A stretch of 64,000 nucleotides of DNA from Amphiura filiformis (lineage: Eukaryota; Echinodermata; Ophiuroidea; Amphilepidida; Amphiuridae). The translations under genes and the position numbers were made by a program. The notes under the pieces are model-generated. The model did not search any database, had not been told where the DNA came from, and saw nothing but the letters and a program-made list of their open reading frames with translations. The stretch spans positions 22,918,893-22,982,892 of the forward strand of contig NC_092646.1 of the NCBI RefSeq assembly GCF_039555335.1, written 5' to 3'. Shown one piece after another: positions 46,728-57,872 of this stretch (the stretch's first letter is position 1; each line of letters begins with the position of its first letter).

Positions 46728-47788
46728 TCTTACTATAAATAGGGAAATGTTGTATCTATCTATTACCCCGTTTACATTGGAAGAAAGTCGTAATCGAATT
46801 CACTAAAGTCGTAATCGACTTAATTCGTATCATAGGCCTACGTGTAAACAGGTACAGTCGTAATTAATCGTAATTCAAAAGTCGTAATTCCAATGATGAC
46901 TTGTATCATCATTCATTTAAAGTGAATTCGAATAAGTCGTCATTAATTACGACTTTTCGCTAATGTAAACGATCGTGTTGTTGAATTCGCATTTACCAGC
47001 CGTAACCACTGGTAACAAACGAATTCGATATTCGTGAATGCGAATTTCGAATCGCATTCAGCCGATGTAGTGTAAACACCCACCAAACGAATTAATCTGC
47101 TGTCGTAATTCAAAATACAGCTTAAGTCGATTACGACTTTTGCCCAATGTAAACGGGGTATATGTATCTATAAAGGCTCCGTCAGTTTCGATCCAAATGT
47201 CGCCAAATTCATACGGGAGATCGATGAATATACGGGAACGTGTTTAAACTTTATTTGGTTGAAAACGGTCAAGAATTGGCCTCAAAATCAGTGAAAATGT
47301 GGTACGTTGCTATGCTGGGTAAACAAAAAAGGGAGTCAGTTGTCAGGCTAGCCCGTGCGCGTCGTACGGGCGTATCTAATGCCAAACCGCTCGCGTAGCG
47401 CAGCTATAGCGTGCGGGTAACGCAGCACTACGCCATGTCGCGCGTAAACGACGCAGAGTCGCGCAATGAATGATAATACGGGTGAACGACCGACCGTAGG
47501 CGTAATAAATACGGGGAAAAGATGTGTGTTAAAAAGTACAAACAACATGAAGAGGTAGGCCTACTGTAATTAAAAAAGAAAACAAAATGAGGACAAACAG
47601 GCCTACGAGTAGGCCTATGTGGGTTAGCCTATAGTTAGTCACAGTAAGAAAATGAAAACGGGAATAAAATAGGCTAAATGAAATTTACCTTTTCAATGAT
47701 TCTACCTGTTCAGTAATTCCTCCCGTTTTAGTGAACGCTCCCATTTACTCACCTAGCGGGGACGCGCGTAGCGCGGGTGTCCCGCTAG
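46728..47788 (+). mobile_element. Helitron-like element, head-to-tail with the previous one
   Basis: It begins TCTTACTATAAATAGGG immediately after the CTAG of the previous element. It ends with GACGCGCG TA GCGCGGGTGTCCCGCTAG followed by T. It shares GGCTCCGTCAGTTTCGATCC and TTTATTTGGTTGAAAACGGTC with the previous copy. It contains a nested MITE (46766-47158). Confidence 0.7.
46766..47158. mobile_element. TA-flanked MITE nested in a Helitron, 393 bp
   Basis: CCCCGTTTACATTGG and AAAGTCGTAATCGA at the left are inverted at the right (TCGATTACGACTTT, CCAATGTAAACGGGG), with TA on both sides. The interior repeats GTCGTAAT and GAATTCG words. Confidence 0.85.
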
Positions 47789-48057
47789 TTTAATAAAACC
47801 GTGTTTTGATAAACTTAATATCATATGTTATAGTTGCAGTCCTAGGTAAGATTATAAACCTAAAGTTTTGCCTTGCCTTGCTTTGTAATCTGTTTGGGCT
47901 GGACAAATTTTTTTTTTTTTTCTTTACCCCGGTCTCCCCTACTCCCTGTTCCAAAAAAAAAAAAAAAAAAAAAAAATACAGCACTATTTAAAAAAAATAT
48001 ATTATCCTGTTTTGCCAAATGAAACACAGCTAAATCCTAATCCTTTATTTGGTTCTA
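47789..48057. other. Simple-sequence stretch
   Basis: A T-run (47909-47921) and a longer A-run (47954-47976) flank CCCCGGTCTCCCCTACTCCC. No gene. Confidence 0.6.
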
Positions 48058-48061
48058 TTAA

Positions 48062-48404
48062 AGGCCCATTCAGTGATTTGCTCATCCGGACAATCGTAAA
48101 AATCACCAAAATTCAGATTTTGGTACCTTTGTCATTGTCATAAATATGTAAACATAGCCTGCTAGTGGTTCAGCCGAAAGCCGTGTATTTAAGACAAAAA
48201 TAAGGAATTTACATGAATCTGTAATTTAGATACTGACAGTATGGGGCTTCAACTTCGTTAATACTGCTGTTTTCTTTGTGTTTTGCCAAATTTTTCATTT
48301 CAAAAATACCAAATGACAAGTTGAATGACTTATCCTTCACCTTTAAGCAATTTATAAACAATTTTGATTTTTTTACATTTTTGCTGGGATCACTGAATGG
48401 GTCT
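48062..48404. mobile_element. TTAA-flanked MITE, 343 bp
   Basis: AGGCCCATTCAGTGAT at the left is inverted at the right (ATCACTGAATGGGTCT), with TTAA on both sides (48058-48061, 48405-48408). An end of the same family occurs at 498-534. Confidence 0.8.
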
Positions 48405-48408
48405 TTAA

Positions 48409-50287
48409 TGGCAATGAAATTTTAATTTTATTTTTTGGAAATAAGGGCCAAAAACATGCGTATTTAGGGTGTTTTTTGGTATGCTGTGACAATCAAACCT
48501 GACAAAGACTAATTTCAAGCAGGGCCGTCGCTAGAGTATTTTCTCAGGGGGGTGTCGAGAATTTTTTTTCTGGCCGAGTTTACCTTTTGATGGCCCCTGG
48601 GCAAGGCAATATTGTAACGAAGATGGATTTTCGCTCATTCTCTAAAAATTGGTTATTTGAGCTCGTGTGAGGCTTATGGTCTTATTTTTGTATTGTTACA
48701 CGTACCTATCTCTGTTGGACTAGTTGTCATGATTTTTATAACTAAATTTATCAATTTTGATGAGTCCTCGATTTCGATGTTCTGGTCATGCATTTTTATA
48801 AGCTTACTGAATGAAGAGTATTGTATTACTCACCAGTCACTGATTTTGTCGCCAGATTTTTATGATCCAAATTCTTATATTGTGCAAATTAATCAAAGTT
48901 TATAGCAAAGTTTATAGCAAAGCACAGGTGGAAATACTACCTAAATTACTTATTGAAATCTGAAATGAATTTCAGCTCAAATTAATTGATTTAAAATGAT
49001 GTGTTTCGTGCATATTTTCGATCTGGGAAAGTTTTTATTTGTTTACTAGTTGCCAGTTCTTTGTCGATTTTGGGTGTAATTCTCTGAATCTAGTAAAGAT
49101 TCTGTCAAATTTGCGGCCCTGGCAACTCGCTTTTCATTCTGGAGATCGACCCCGTCTGGGGATGTCTATGGTCGGATTCTCGCTTGTCTGGGTTTGCGCC
49201 GCGTTCGTTTTTCATGTTTTTCAGTCAATCAGAAACCTTTTCGGTGAGTGAGTTCTCGTGAGCAGAATGTGCTGTTTTCTTGCTCACGAGAAAAGACGAT
49301 AAATTGCTCGCGAGCAAGGAAATTAATTTTTCTGCTCACTCAACTCTCGTTTTGTGCGTGTTTTCGCGATAAATTGCTCACTATAAAAGCGGCTGCTCGC
49401 CAAAATTGCTCACTTTTTGGTTTGACGCTGCCAGGGGCAGTCACGCCCCTGGTCAGCTCTGTCACAGCAGATTTGAAATGAGACTCATCGGGCATTGGAA
49501 GTGATTGCCACTCACTGCCGTAGCCTCGCTTTCCTTGACATTGGTTCAGTAAACTTCAGCTTCGATGTGGAAGACATTTAATGCAATTTATGGGAACTTT
49601 CAGCCAAAAATGATGGTCAACTTAGCAGACGACATGCAGCCATGTCAGCAGTGTAAAGTGGGTTGTCATCATCGAGCCTTTTTCAAGGCTAGCCTAGCTT
49701 TCTCCGCTTCGTAGTTTAATGGTTCCCATGAATGCTTAATTGTCTCCCTCGAAGATAGGCCTACAGAACTGCACCATTTTCAGCATCTTTACAGTCACAA
49801 ATCGTCATAAATCGGTAAGCTTAGATGGCCTAGGCTGCTGAGCTTTGCGCCTGTAGGTGGCCTGGAAAGTTTAAGCTTACCTAGGCTCTTGGATATCATG
49901 GTTCAACGTGACTGATAAAGCTTCATTTTAATCATCTTTAATTACGATAGAATATAAAAGGGGAAGTTCCTAGTCTTCAAGAAAGGCTAAGCTTAGCCTT
50001 GCATTATGATGTGCATGCATGCCATGCAGATGGTGGCTCTGAATTTAGGTGTTATGGATTAAAGGCACACTCGTCGTTTATGAATTTAAAAGGAACTTCC
50101 TGTTTATTCTATCAATCGTGCAGTTCTATACTTCATAATCAAGTAAAGCATGTGGAAAATCTGCCAGTGACTTCAAAATTAATCAAATAGGCTGAAGCCT
50201 ATTATTTTCTGGTTTCATTTATTGATTTTTATATCACAAAGAAAATTTGACTTCTGATTGGCTTAAATTGCTCAATTGCCAAACTAA
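48409..50287. other. No gene supported
   Basis: 48515-48560 resembles an element end (GGGCCGTCGCTAGAG). At 49254-49290, CTCGTGAGCA and TGCTCACGAG form a 10-bp-arm hairpin, and TGCTCAC words recur to 49420. No exon supported. Confidence 0.5.
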
Positions 50288-50546
50288 GGGAGCGATCGTT
50301 ATTTATGGCAGGGGGGGGAATGGGTAAATTTAGGGGGGAACACGAAATTTTTTTGTGGTCTTGAGGGGGAACCTGAAATTTTAGTTGAACCAGGAGGGGG
50401 ATTGTTAAATTTTAAATGGAGAAAATTGGGAAAACAAGGGGAACGCGAAAATTTTGAGCGGACGCGAGGGGGGAACGCGAAATTTTTTGTCGATATTTTT
50501 GCCAAAACACCCATTCCCCCCCCTGCCGTAAATAACGATCGGTCCC
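50288..50546. mobile_element. MITE, 259 bp, TAA-flanked (Harbinger-like?)
   Basis: The ends GGGAGCGATCGTTATTTATGG and CCGTAAATAACGATCGGTCCC are inverted copies, each flanked by TAA. A 3-bp TAA/TTA duplication is typical of PIF/Harbinger. The interior carries GGGGGAACxCGAAATTTT words. Confidence 0.75.
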
Positions 50547-51180
50547 TAATAGACAAGCTGGCATCAGTCGAAAGCTCCCGCCATGAGTAATATTTTTAAG
50601 AACCAGTGAAATTAGCAATAACAGTAGTTCACCATTTTAGATGGCATTTCGTACAGTTTGTCTTTTTGTCCAGTCGTTCCAGGTTCCGGATTCTCAGTAT
50701 TCACCCCGCGGCCCAGCCGCGTTACAATATGATTGCCACCTCTGACTCTTCGGATAGAAAAACACCCCTCCCCTCCCTCAACTGTAACCCAAGTTTTTTC
50801 CAAGCTGTCCCCAGAATTCCTTTACCGGGGAAAGCGAACGAAAAGTTGACAAAGTGCGCGCGTAGCGCGAGAAAATTTGCTATTTCAAGTGCTAAAATTC
50901 AAAGGGAAATGTACCGGAGATACCGAGCCAGGGGAAAAAAAAGAACATTATTGTGACAAATGCGAGCGAAGCGGCGAAAAAATTGCAATATCAATGCTAA
51001 AATGAACAAATTGAGGACAACTTGTGCCCTAAAATCGTGCCAAAGGAAGATGCATCTAGGCCTTTAACAACTTTTGGTTAATTTAGTCCCGGTATTTTGA
51101 TCCAGTAGGCCTATACAAGTTTTATGCTCTTTCCAGACATCAGAGGAGCTGCCCTAGCACTTATATTACTATATTCTAGA
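50547..51180. other. No gene supported
   Basis: A 116-codon open frame at 50606-50956 (+) has no recognisable domain and overlaps opposite-strand frames; not called. Confidence 0.45.
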
Positions 51181-51184
51181 CTAC

Positions 51185-51650
51185 CCCGTATAGCCCGGGG
51201 GGGGGGCACTTCCATGACAGATATGCATCATGTGCCTCGTGATAGACCCCCTTTTTCAAACCGACTTGTACCCAATGACCCCCTTTTTTGTGTTATGGTC
51301 CTACCTATTACCCAATGACCCCCTTTAAAAAAATCATGTACTCAATGACCCCCTTTTTCTATTTCCTGCTACACCCGTACCCAATGACCCCCCTTTTAAT
51401 TCCCAAATTTAGGTGGTATTTGTGTTCTCCTCCAGAAATAATGAGATTTTTCACATTTCCAAGGTGGCCAAGTTGTTTTTACGCAGTTTGGCCCTAATTT
51501 ATGTGTACTTAATGATACTCTTTTGGCAATCCTGTACTCAATGACTCCCAGGTTATTCAGGTGTGTACTGAATGACCCCATATTTTTGTAATTGTACATT
51601 TGACCTGAATCCCCCTACTTTTAACATGGCCGAGGCACATCCCTGCCATT
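51185..51650 (+). repeat. Element with repeated CCAATGACCCCC words
   Basis: It begins with a G-run and CACTTCCATGACAGATATGCA. ACCCAATGACCCCCTTTTT-like words follow at least five times, then further ACTCAATGACxCCC variants. GAGGCACATCCCTGCCA near the end is a weak inverted match to the start. Confidence 0.5.
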
Positions 51651-51689
51651 TCACTTGTCTATTGTGCATAGGCCTACTCTGATTTAATC

Positions 51690-51874
51690 AATGTGTGCAC
51701 AATGAGATTTTCACATCTGATCTTTTCAGTTACCCTACCTCCCCCCCCCCCCCAGCCGTGTTAAGCATGTAAACCGCAATCCAAAGTCAGTAGTCCACTT
51801 GGGAAGCTTACAAACAGAGGGAGTAGGGTGACTGAAAAGATCAGATGTGAAAATCTATGTGCACACATTAATTA
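51690..51874. repeat. Inverted repeat, ~45-bp arms
   Basis: GTGTGCACAATGAGATTTTC, ACATCTGATCTTTTCAGT, then ACCCTAC is inverted as GTAGGGT, ACTGAAAAGATCAGATGT and GAAAATCTATGTGCACAC, across an ~80-base loop. Confidence 0.8.
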
Positions 51875-51896
51875 AATCGTGGCGACGGGCCTGCGA

Positions 51897-52216
51897 CCCG
51901 GGGGGGTCACTCCCATTGTGGCCTGTACACCATCCGCGATAATCAACTTTTGAAAAGCACCCTAAACAAGGATTTAACCCTTGGCTAAAACGACACCCTA
52001 AACAGGGATTTCATTCCTAACATCAAATTCCAGACCCTAAATTTCATTTCCGCGTATTTAGAAATTGCAATTTTGCTACCCTTTTTTCCAATTTTTCATG
52101 GTTTTGACACCCTAAACGCGATACGCGCGTATCGTGCCTACCCACGAAAAACGTCCTTTATGCGTTTTCATTATCGCGGATGGTGTACAGGCCACAATGG
52201 GAGTGACCCCCCCCGG
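51897..52216. mobile_element. MITE, ~320 bp, ~45-bp TIRs
   Basis: The left end GGGGGGTCACTCCCATTGTG continues GCCTGTACACCATCCGCGAT. Both are inverted at the right (ATCGCGGATGGTGTACAGGC, CACAATGGGAGTGACCCCCC). The interior has ACCCTAAACAxGGATTT words. Confidence 0.85.
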
Positions 52217-53250
52217 GGCCTCGAGGCCTGACACAAAACATTTAGACTAATTCCAATCAGCCGTCTACACTTCGCATGTACTGTGTATGCTTCGTAGACG
52301 GTTGACGACTGAGGGCAACAGTCTACAAAACATTACGACCAGAGAAGACAGTGGCGTAGCTAGGGGTCGCGCGAAAATTTGGACAATTAGGGCCTCCCGG
52401 GGTTATCTCAATAAGTTAAATGGGTGGAATCCCTATGATCCAATCAAATTGTCTCTTGGAGCACTACTAGTTTGAGACTGAGAGCAAATTTGTAAAATTG
52501 ATTTGTTGGGAGTGGCTTTTCTTTTCCTTGTTCTTTTTTCCTCAATCCTGTTTCCACGTGCATTTCCACGTGATACTGCTTGCTTTTGGGCTTTCTATCC
52601 TCATTAGAATATCCCATTCATAGAACACTCATGCTGTCATGCACATAGACAACTGCTTCCCCGGAAATAGACGCTAGTTGCTTCCAGGTGGTGGCCGCAT
52701 TGCATTCTCTAAATTCAGTAAATTTTCATCGTCAACCGTGTAATTGAATGGGATTATTTTGAAATTTTAAAACGCTTGAAATATCACAAACAAATGGGCC
52801 TATGTTAATAAGTAATAGGCCTATAAATACAAGCTAACACCGTTGGGGTTCGATAATGAACCCCACAAAACTAACCAAGTATATTGAAAATGCCATACGG
52901 CCGGGGCGATTTCATAAGTTGCCGGCTCGATCATGTCATCCACCACCTGGTTGCTTCAGAAAATTCACCATTTTCCTTTTCCTGTCTTTTCTTGTCCGTC
53001 CCGTCTTGTCCTTGTCCATTGAAACAAGAACTTTGTCTTATTTTGAACATTATGAGGTGGGGGCCAAGCTGAAAGCTCTTCTGCGTTTACTGGCCTCTCC
53101 TCTATCATAATCTTTTAAAAAAAATATTTCCTTTTCAGTTGTTTTTAGACTTATTTAAAAAGATCTTTAGACATCGGAAATAGATATGTTATAAATACTT
53201 TAGAATAAGCAAAGTAGATTTCAGATGTCATTCAACACAAACATATTATA
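52217..53250. other. No gene supported
   Basis: 52350-52370 (GTGGCGTAGCTAGGGG) resembles an element end. An 84-codon frame at 52856-53110 (+) is unsupported. Confidence 0.5.
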
Positions 53251-53251
53251 A

Positions 53252-53308
53252 TTATTGAGATAGTTACCTCAATATTTCGATATGTGTAGGTCTACATATC
53301 CTCATCAG
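53252..53308 (-). ncRNA. Hammerhead-like fold (degenerate)
   Basis: On the minus strand, CTGATGAG is followed by a 7-bp stem (GATATGT/ACATATC), then GAAA, then a second perfect 7-bp stem (TATTGAG/CTCAATA). This is the order of a hammerhead ribozyme core. However, an extra G separates the core from stem II, the 15.1-16.1 pair would be A·A, and no stem I partner is visible. It may be a decayed Penelope-type hammerhead or coincidence. Confidence 0.25.
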
Positions 53309-53339
53309 GAGGGCTCCAATGATGAACTTGATCATGTAC

Positions 53340-53692
53340 GTATTTTGAGGGGACTTAGGGTGCGCGAGCCCCCCGGGTAAAAGCAGGGGGCGGCCAAAAC
53401 GAAGGGGCGGCGGAAGAAGAAGGGGCGGCAAAAAGAGGGGCGGCGGAAGAAGAAGGGGCGGAAAAAAGGATTAGTAAAGAAAAAAGGGCAGACAAAATTG
53501 GAAAAAGTATAAAATTTTTTGAAAAAATGGTACGGTACGATACATCAAAATGTGTTGTTTTTTTGTTCTTCACTTTTTCAAACCACCGAAAAAAAATTTG
53601 GTCAACCTTTTCGGGCTGTTGAGGAAGGGGCGGCAAAATTGAATTTTCTTCACCCCCCCGGGGTAGCCGCCTACGCCACGGTACGCCACTGT
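53340..53692 (-). mobile_element. hAT-like repeat with CAGTGGCGTACC end, copy 2
   Basis: Reverse-orientation relative of 37660-37962. It carries repeated GCCGCCCCTTCTTCTTCC words not expanded in copy 1. Confidence 0.55.
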
Positions 53693-53866
53693 TGATGGAG
53701 TTGAATGTCCTTTTCTCGACCTGTGATGTCCTTTCTGTCATGGAAATAGTTCCATGTTTCTATTGATCGAACCGTGAGCAAGGACTTGAACTCCCTTCAA
53801 TAATCCGATCAATAGAAAGGACATCAGAGAGGACATCAGAGGCGAGAAAAGGACATTCAACTCCAT
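53693..53866. repeat. Foldback repeat, ~60-bp arms
   Basis: GATGGAGTTGAATGTCCTTT, TCTCG and ATGTCCTTTCTGT pair with AAAGGACATCAGAG, CGAGAA and AAGGACATTCAACTCCATC. TCTATTGATCG and CGATCAATAGA lie inward. Confidence 0.8.
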
Positions 53867-54179
53867 CGGCAGTGATATACTTTATAGATAATTACCCGGT
53901 ATATAGCCTACTTAAGAATGATCACAAATCTATTTTTCATGTAGAAAAGAATGCAAATGGTACTTACCTTTACAAGGTCAATAGGGTATTTCTATTTTTT
54001 TTTAACAAAATCTATTTTAGTTTCTAATGTTATTTTATGCATTCATGTTTTTGCCTGTGAATTAAACGGTTTCAAGTTTGTCTATTCTTCGATCATGAGC
54101 ATCAACCACACGTTGGTGCACGTGATGTTGGAGCGCTCTGGACAGTGAATCTTCTTAAGGGTACATGTCTTGATGGGTG

Positions 54180-54445
54180 CAGCCGGTCACTCAGAAGACC
54201 CGGTAGTTAGAAGACCAGCTATTCAGAAAACCCACTATTCAGAAGGCTCGCTAGTCAGAATTTTCTGAGTAGTAGCGGGCTTTCTGAATAACGGACTTTC
54301 TGAATAGTGGGCTTTTTGTTGAATTTTATGTAAAAGTCCCGCTACTCAGAATTTTCTGACTAGCGGGCCTTCTGAATAGATGAGGTTTTGGCTAGCGGGC
54401 TGTATCCGTTAGATGACCCGCTATTTAGACTTCTCACTAGTGGGC
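54180..54445. repeat. CCCGCTAGTCAGAA-type short repeats, both orientations
   Basis: About thirteen degenerate ~15-16-bp modules, first as (CTATTCAGAAAACCCG)-like then as the reverse complement (CGGGCTTTCTGAATAG). No coding. Confidence 0.65.
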
Positions 54446-54450
54446 TGTTT

Positions 54451-54480
54451 TAACCCTAACCCCAACCCTAATCCCTAACC
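54451..54480 (-). repeat. Interstitial telomere-like repeat
   Basis: About five degenerate CCCTAA units (TAACCCTAACCCCAACCCTA…). They lie between the short repeats at 54180-54445 and the (ATTT)n run. Confidence 0.65.
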
Positions 54481-54481
54481 T

Positions 54482-54564
<83 letters not shown>

Positions 54565-54595
54565 TGTATTTATTTATTTATCATTATTTATTTTT
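54482..54595 (+). repeat. (ATTT)n microsatellite
   Basis: About 26 units, nearly uninterrupted. Confidence 0.95.
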
Positions 54596-55825
54596 AAATT
54601 TATTTCACTCCTTTATATATTCTTCACTCAAATAATTAATAAAAGATTAATGATTCAAAATTATCATCGAAAATATTTAATTCAAAGTAATTTAAAAAAC
54701 AGTGTGAATGGACGAGCATTTTTTGTTTCGGTCTTATATGAACCATTTCAAAATTTGTGGGCGCGCATGAGACTATTTTAGCCCCAAATTTGTTGTTTGA
54801 TGTGCCAATTATGCGAGCGAAGCCCGCAAAATATGGTAATATTACCCGATTTGGGCCTAAAACATGGCGTTTTCGTGCCAAAAAGGAAGATACACAGAGC
54901 AATTATTGCTTTATTTTCCCCCCCTTCTATTATGATTTTGAGGGGTCGTCCCCTCCCTCCCCCCCGCTTCCACCGCCTTCCACCCTGGTTTTTTAAGAAG
55001 TTTACACCCAATCTGCAAATTTTTGCACGCTCCGAATGAATGACCCCCTTTTTTCGAAAAAAATCCTACTCCGACTGGACTCTATTGTCGCCTTCGGTAG
55101 GCAGAGGTAGGCCTACAGTGCCCTCCCCCCACGTACCCTTAAGTTGAATTACGCCCACCACAGAACTAATTCTGTGAGGCCCACACATTATGCCACGTGC
55201 ACGGCGGCGATCAATTGCGGTCAAGTTTTTAATCCGAAAATTGAAACTTTTTTGTCCTATAAAAAGGTTGCCAAACCCGCGATATTGGTTGCCCAATTAG
55301 GTGAATTCGGACTATCATCTTGTGACTTGAAAATGCCCATCACGGTGCGATTTTATGACTCTTCATGCTCTTGGGCGACTTTAAAAATGATGATTTTAGC
55401 CCTTTTTTGGTGCATTTTGTTATAAAAATTAATCAGTTGTGGATAAGAATTTACAGAAATATAGTTTTAGACCATGCAAGTTTGACTCATGCCCCCGGGC
55501 TCATTGCCCTCCATGTTCTCTGACATGACTCTAATTTTGGGCGGATTTTTGTACACTTTGTGTCGGCTCTCGAGATGATACTCATTTGTTGAAAGGTTAT
55601 CTATGCAAATGCCAGGCTTGGTCTGATCAGAGAAGAGGACCATTTATCTGTTTGAAACGCAGGTACATACGGATAGTTTATTGCTGCTGCTACATATAAT
55701 ACATTAAGGAAGTTACGCAAATGATTGCGTTGGAAGAGTCAAACTTTTTGATCTTTGGATTTTTGGATCTTTAGAAAGTTTTTTCAGCTCAAGTTCGAGG
55801 TAAGTTAGTAGGTCTTCAGAAACAC
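54596..55825. other. No gene supported
   Basis: C-rich runs and short frames only; no signal trusted. Confidence 0.5.
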
Positions 55826-55930
55826 CCAGCAAAACACAAACATGTTTTTAAAACGTTTTAAATATGTTAAATTTGGGTTTGAGCTTACATTTTAATAACA
55901 TTAAATGTCGGGTTATTATAAAGGTCATGG
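55826..55930 (+). mobile_element. Partial AACGTTTT MITE
   Basis: CCCAGCAAAACACAAACATG, AAAACGTTTTAAA and TTAAATGTCGGGTTAT..AAAGGTCATG match the left end of the 20244-20924 element. No right end is present. Confidence 0.7.
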
Positions 55931-57518
55931 TTTTTGAAATTCGCGATATAATACAAATTTTATGACAAATTATGAAAATTTGATAGTTTAAAATTGTTTG
56001 ATATAATTTAACAGACCTTGAATTAAACTTAATCTAATGACAATGTATATGTAGCTATGTAGCTGGGATGAAAAGCCAACGATCAATTGAAAATGTTGAC
56101 TTTTCATATTAAAGATAGGCCCTAGGCCTATACATTTTTCTCCCAAAGACCTATTTTTTATGTGTGTGTTTTGGGGGAAAATCCATATCTTCTATACGAA
56201 AGGTAAAATTTTCAATTGATTGTCGGCGCTTGACACCCGGACCCTGCACTCCGTGCATCCGCGGGTACTCAAGCTCGTCGAAAATTTCGCGAAATAAGGG
56301 GTGTTTTTAGATGAAGAAACGCGATTTGCGAAACACAAAAAAAAAGTGGCGTTATTTCACGCGAAATTGAAAGAAAGGGGCATTTTCATCGAAATATCAC
56401 TTCTCTTGGTTTTACCAGAGAAGAGGTAATATTGATCAATTATTAATCTACAGTGGTGTTACGAAAATATCGCAGTTTCACAAATTTCCGTTCGGTTCAT
56501 CCGGTATGCACCCGGCCAAGTGATTGAAGTTCATATACATTAAACCAAGAGAAAATAGGGGTATTGTCGAAGGGTAAATAATTCGCGAAATCGCGAAAAA
56601 AAAGGAGTGTTTTTCCCCTAAAAACTTCGCGAAATGAGATGCAAAAGGGGTGTTTTTAAAGTTCACCGAGAACCCCCTCCAAATGGTGAAAGTCAAAAAT
56701 TTCGAGCGCTTCGCGCGCATTTCAGCACAAATAGTCATACGAAAGATCAATTTAAGACCGAAATTCAACTTCATTCTAACCAAATTTCATTAAAGTGGTG
56801 TTTGTGCAAATTTTCTCGCGCTCCGCGCGCAATTGTTTTAAAATGGTTGGGGGGGAAGGGCATTATACATCCTTGCCCTGCAACCCCTAGCTATTGTTGA
56901 ATTCACAATTGCATTTTTGTATTATCATGTCCCCTTCAGAGTTCAGTTCATGCAGCAAAAGTCCAATAGAAATAATGAGGTTATGAATATCAAATACTAG
57001 TAAATTATATTTTCCTATGATTTGCCGAGAGGAGTACCGTAATTTAAGACAAATTTCGATTGAATCGGAGTATTTTGAAAATTTGACTTCTGTACATGAT
57101 ATATTTGACATTTGACCTTATTTACTCTAAAACTCCTTAACTAGCATCCTAGTGCAATATGACAATTGACTTTTTTATTGCTAGCAATGAGAGGAATTTG
57201 ATGTATATTACAGCATGATAGAACATTAGCTTTTGGCTCCATTTTGGACCTCCGCCCCCTCGTGGGAAGAATAGGGGGCATAGGATTGAAAAAATGGAAC
57301 CGATTCTAGTTTTAACCTTTGAGGTGTAAGGATACTAATAATGTAGGAAAACTAGATGTCATATCCCCTGAAATGTTACCAGAGCCCGGAAACGGATCTT
57401 GCTCAGCGTCGAGAACAGGAGGTAACACTATGCAGGTGCCATCCTGCACGAGTTCACCATTTCCAACTAAAGACTCTTACAACAAACTATAATAATTATT
57501 CCGAAAAACTACATTAGC
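55931..57518. other. No gene supported; probable intron
   Basis: Repeat-derived sequence with CGCGAAAT and CTCGCGCTCCGCGCGC words at 56280-56860. It may lie in the intron upstream of the 57873 exon, but no donor is identified. Confidence 0.4.
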
Positions 57519-57780
57519 ATGTGAAGACCTGGGCGCAAGAAGACCTTAAGTCCACTTGGCCCCTCAACATGTAGGCCCTATACACTAAAGTTACGTATAG
57601 TTTCTTAGGGTTTTATAATGTTTAATACATGTTCAAGGGTGAACAACATCATGAAAGGTTGTGAAAAATTTGTTTTGGCCCCTGAACATGTATAAAATAT
57701 TACCAAACTATACGAAACTTTAGTGTATACATGTTGAGGGGCCAAGTGGACTCGGGTCTTCTTGCGCTCAGGTCTTCATG
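57519..57780. mobile_element. MITE with ~95-bp TIRs, probably intronic
   Basis: GTGAAGACCTGGGCGCAAGA, AGTCCACTTGGCCCCTCAAC and ACTAAAGTTxCGTATAGTTT at the left are all inverted at the right. It ends about 90 bases before the splice acceptor at 57871-57872. Confidence 0.85.
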
Positions 57781-57872
57781 TTCACCATACTTGATTAATA
57801 TGTTATACAAATTTGTTTCAATTGTACTTTTGAATTGTAGCCATATTAAAATAACATTCTTCTTTCTTTCAG

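Noticed and set aside
50606..50956. 116-codon plus-strand frame near a MITE
   Set aside because: No recognisable domain; the sequence is repeat-derived and frames are open on the other strand too.
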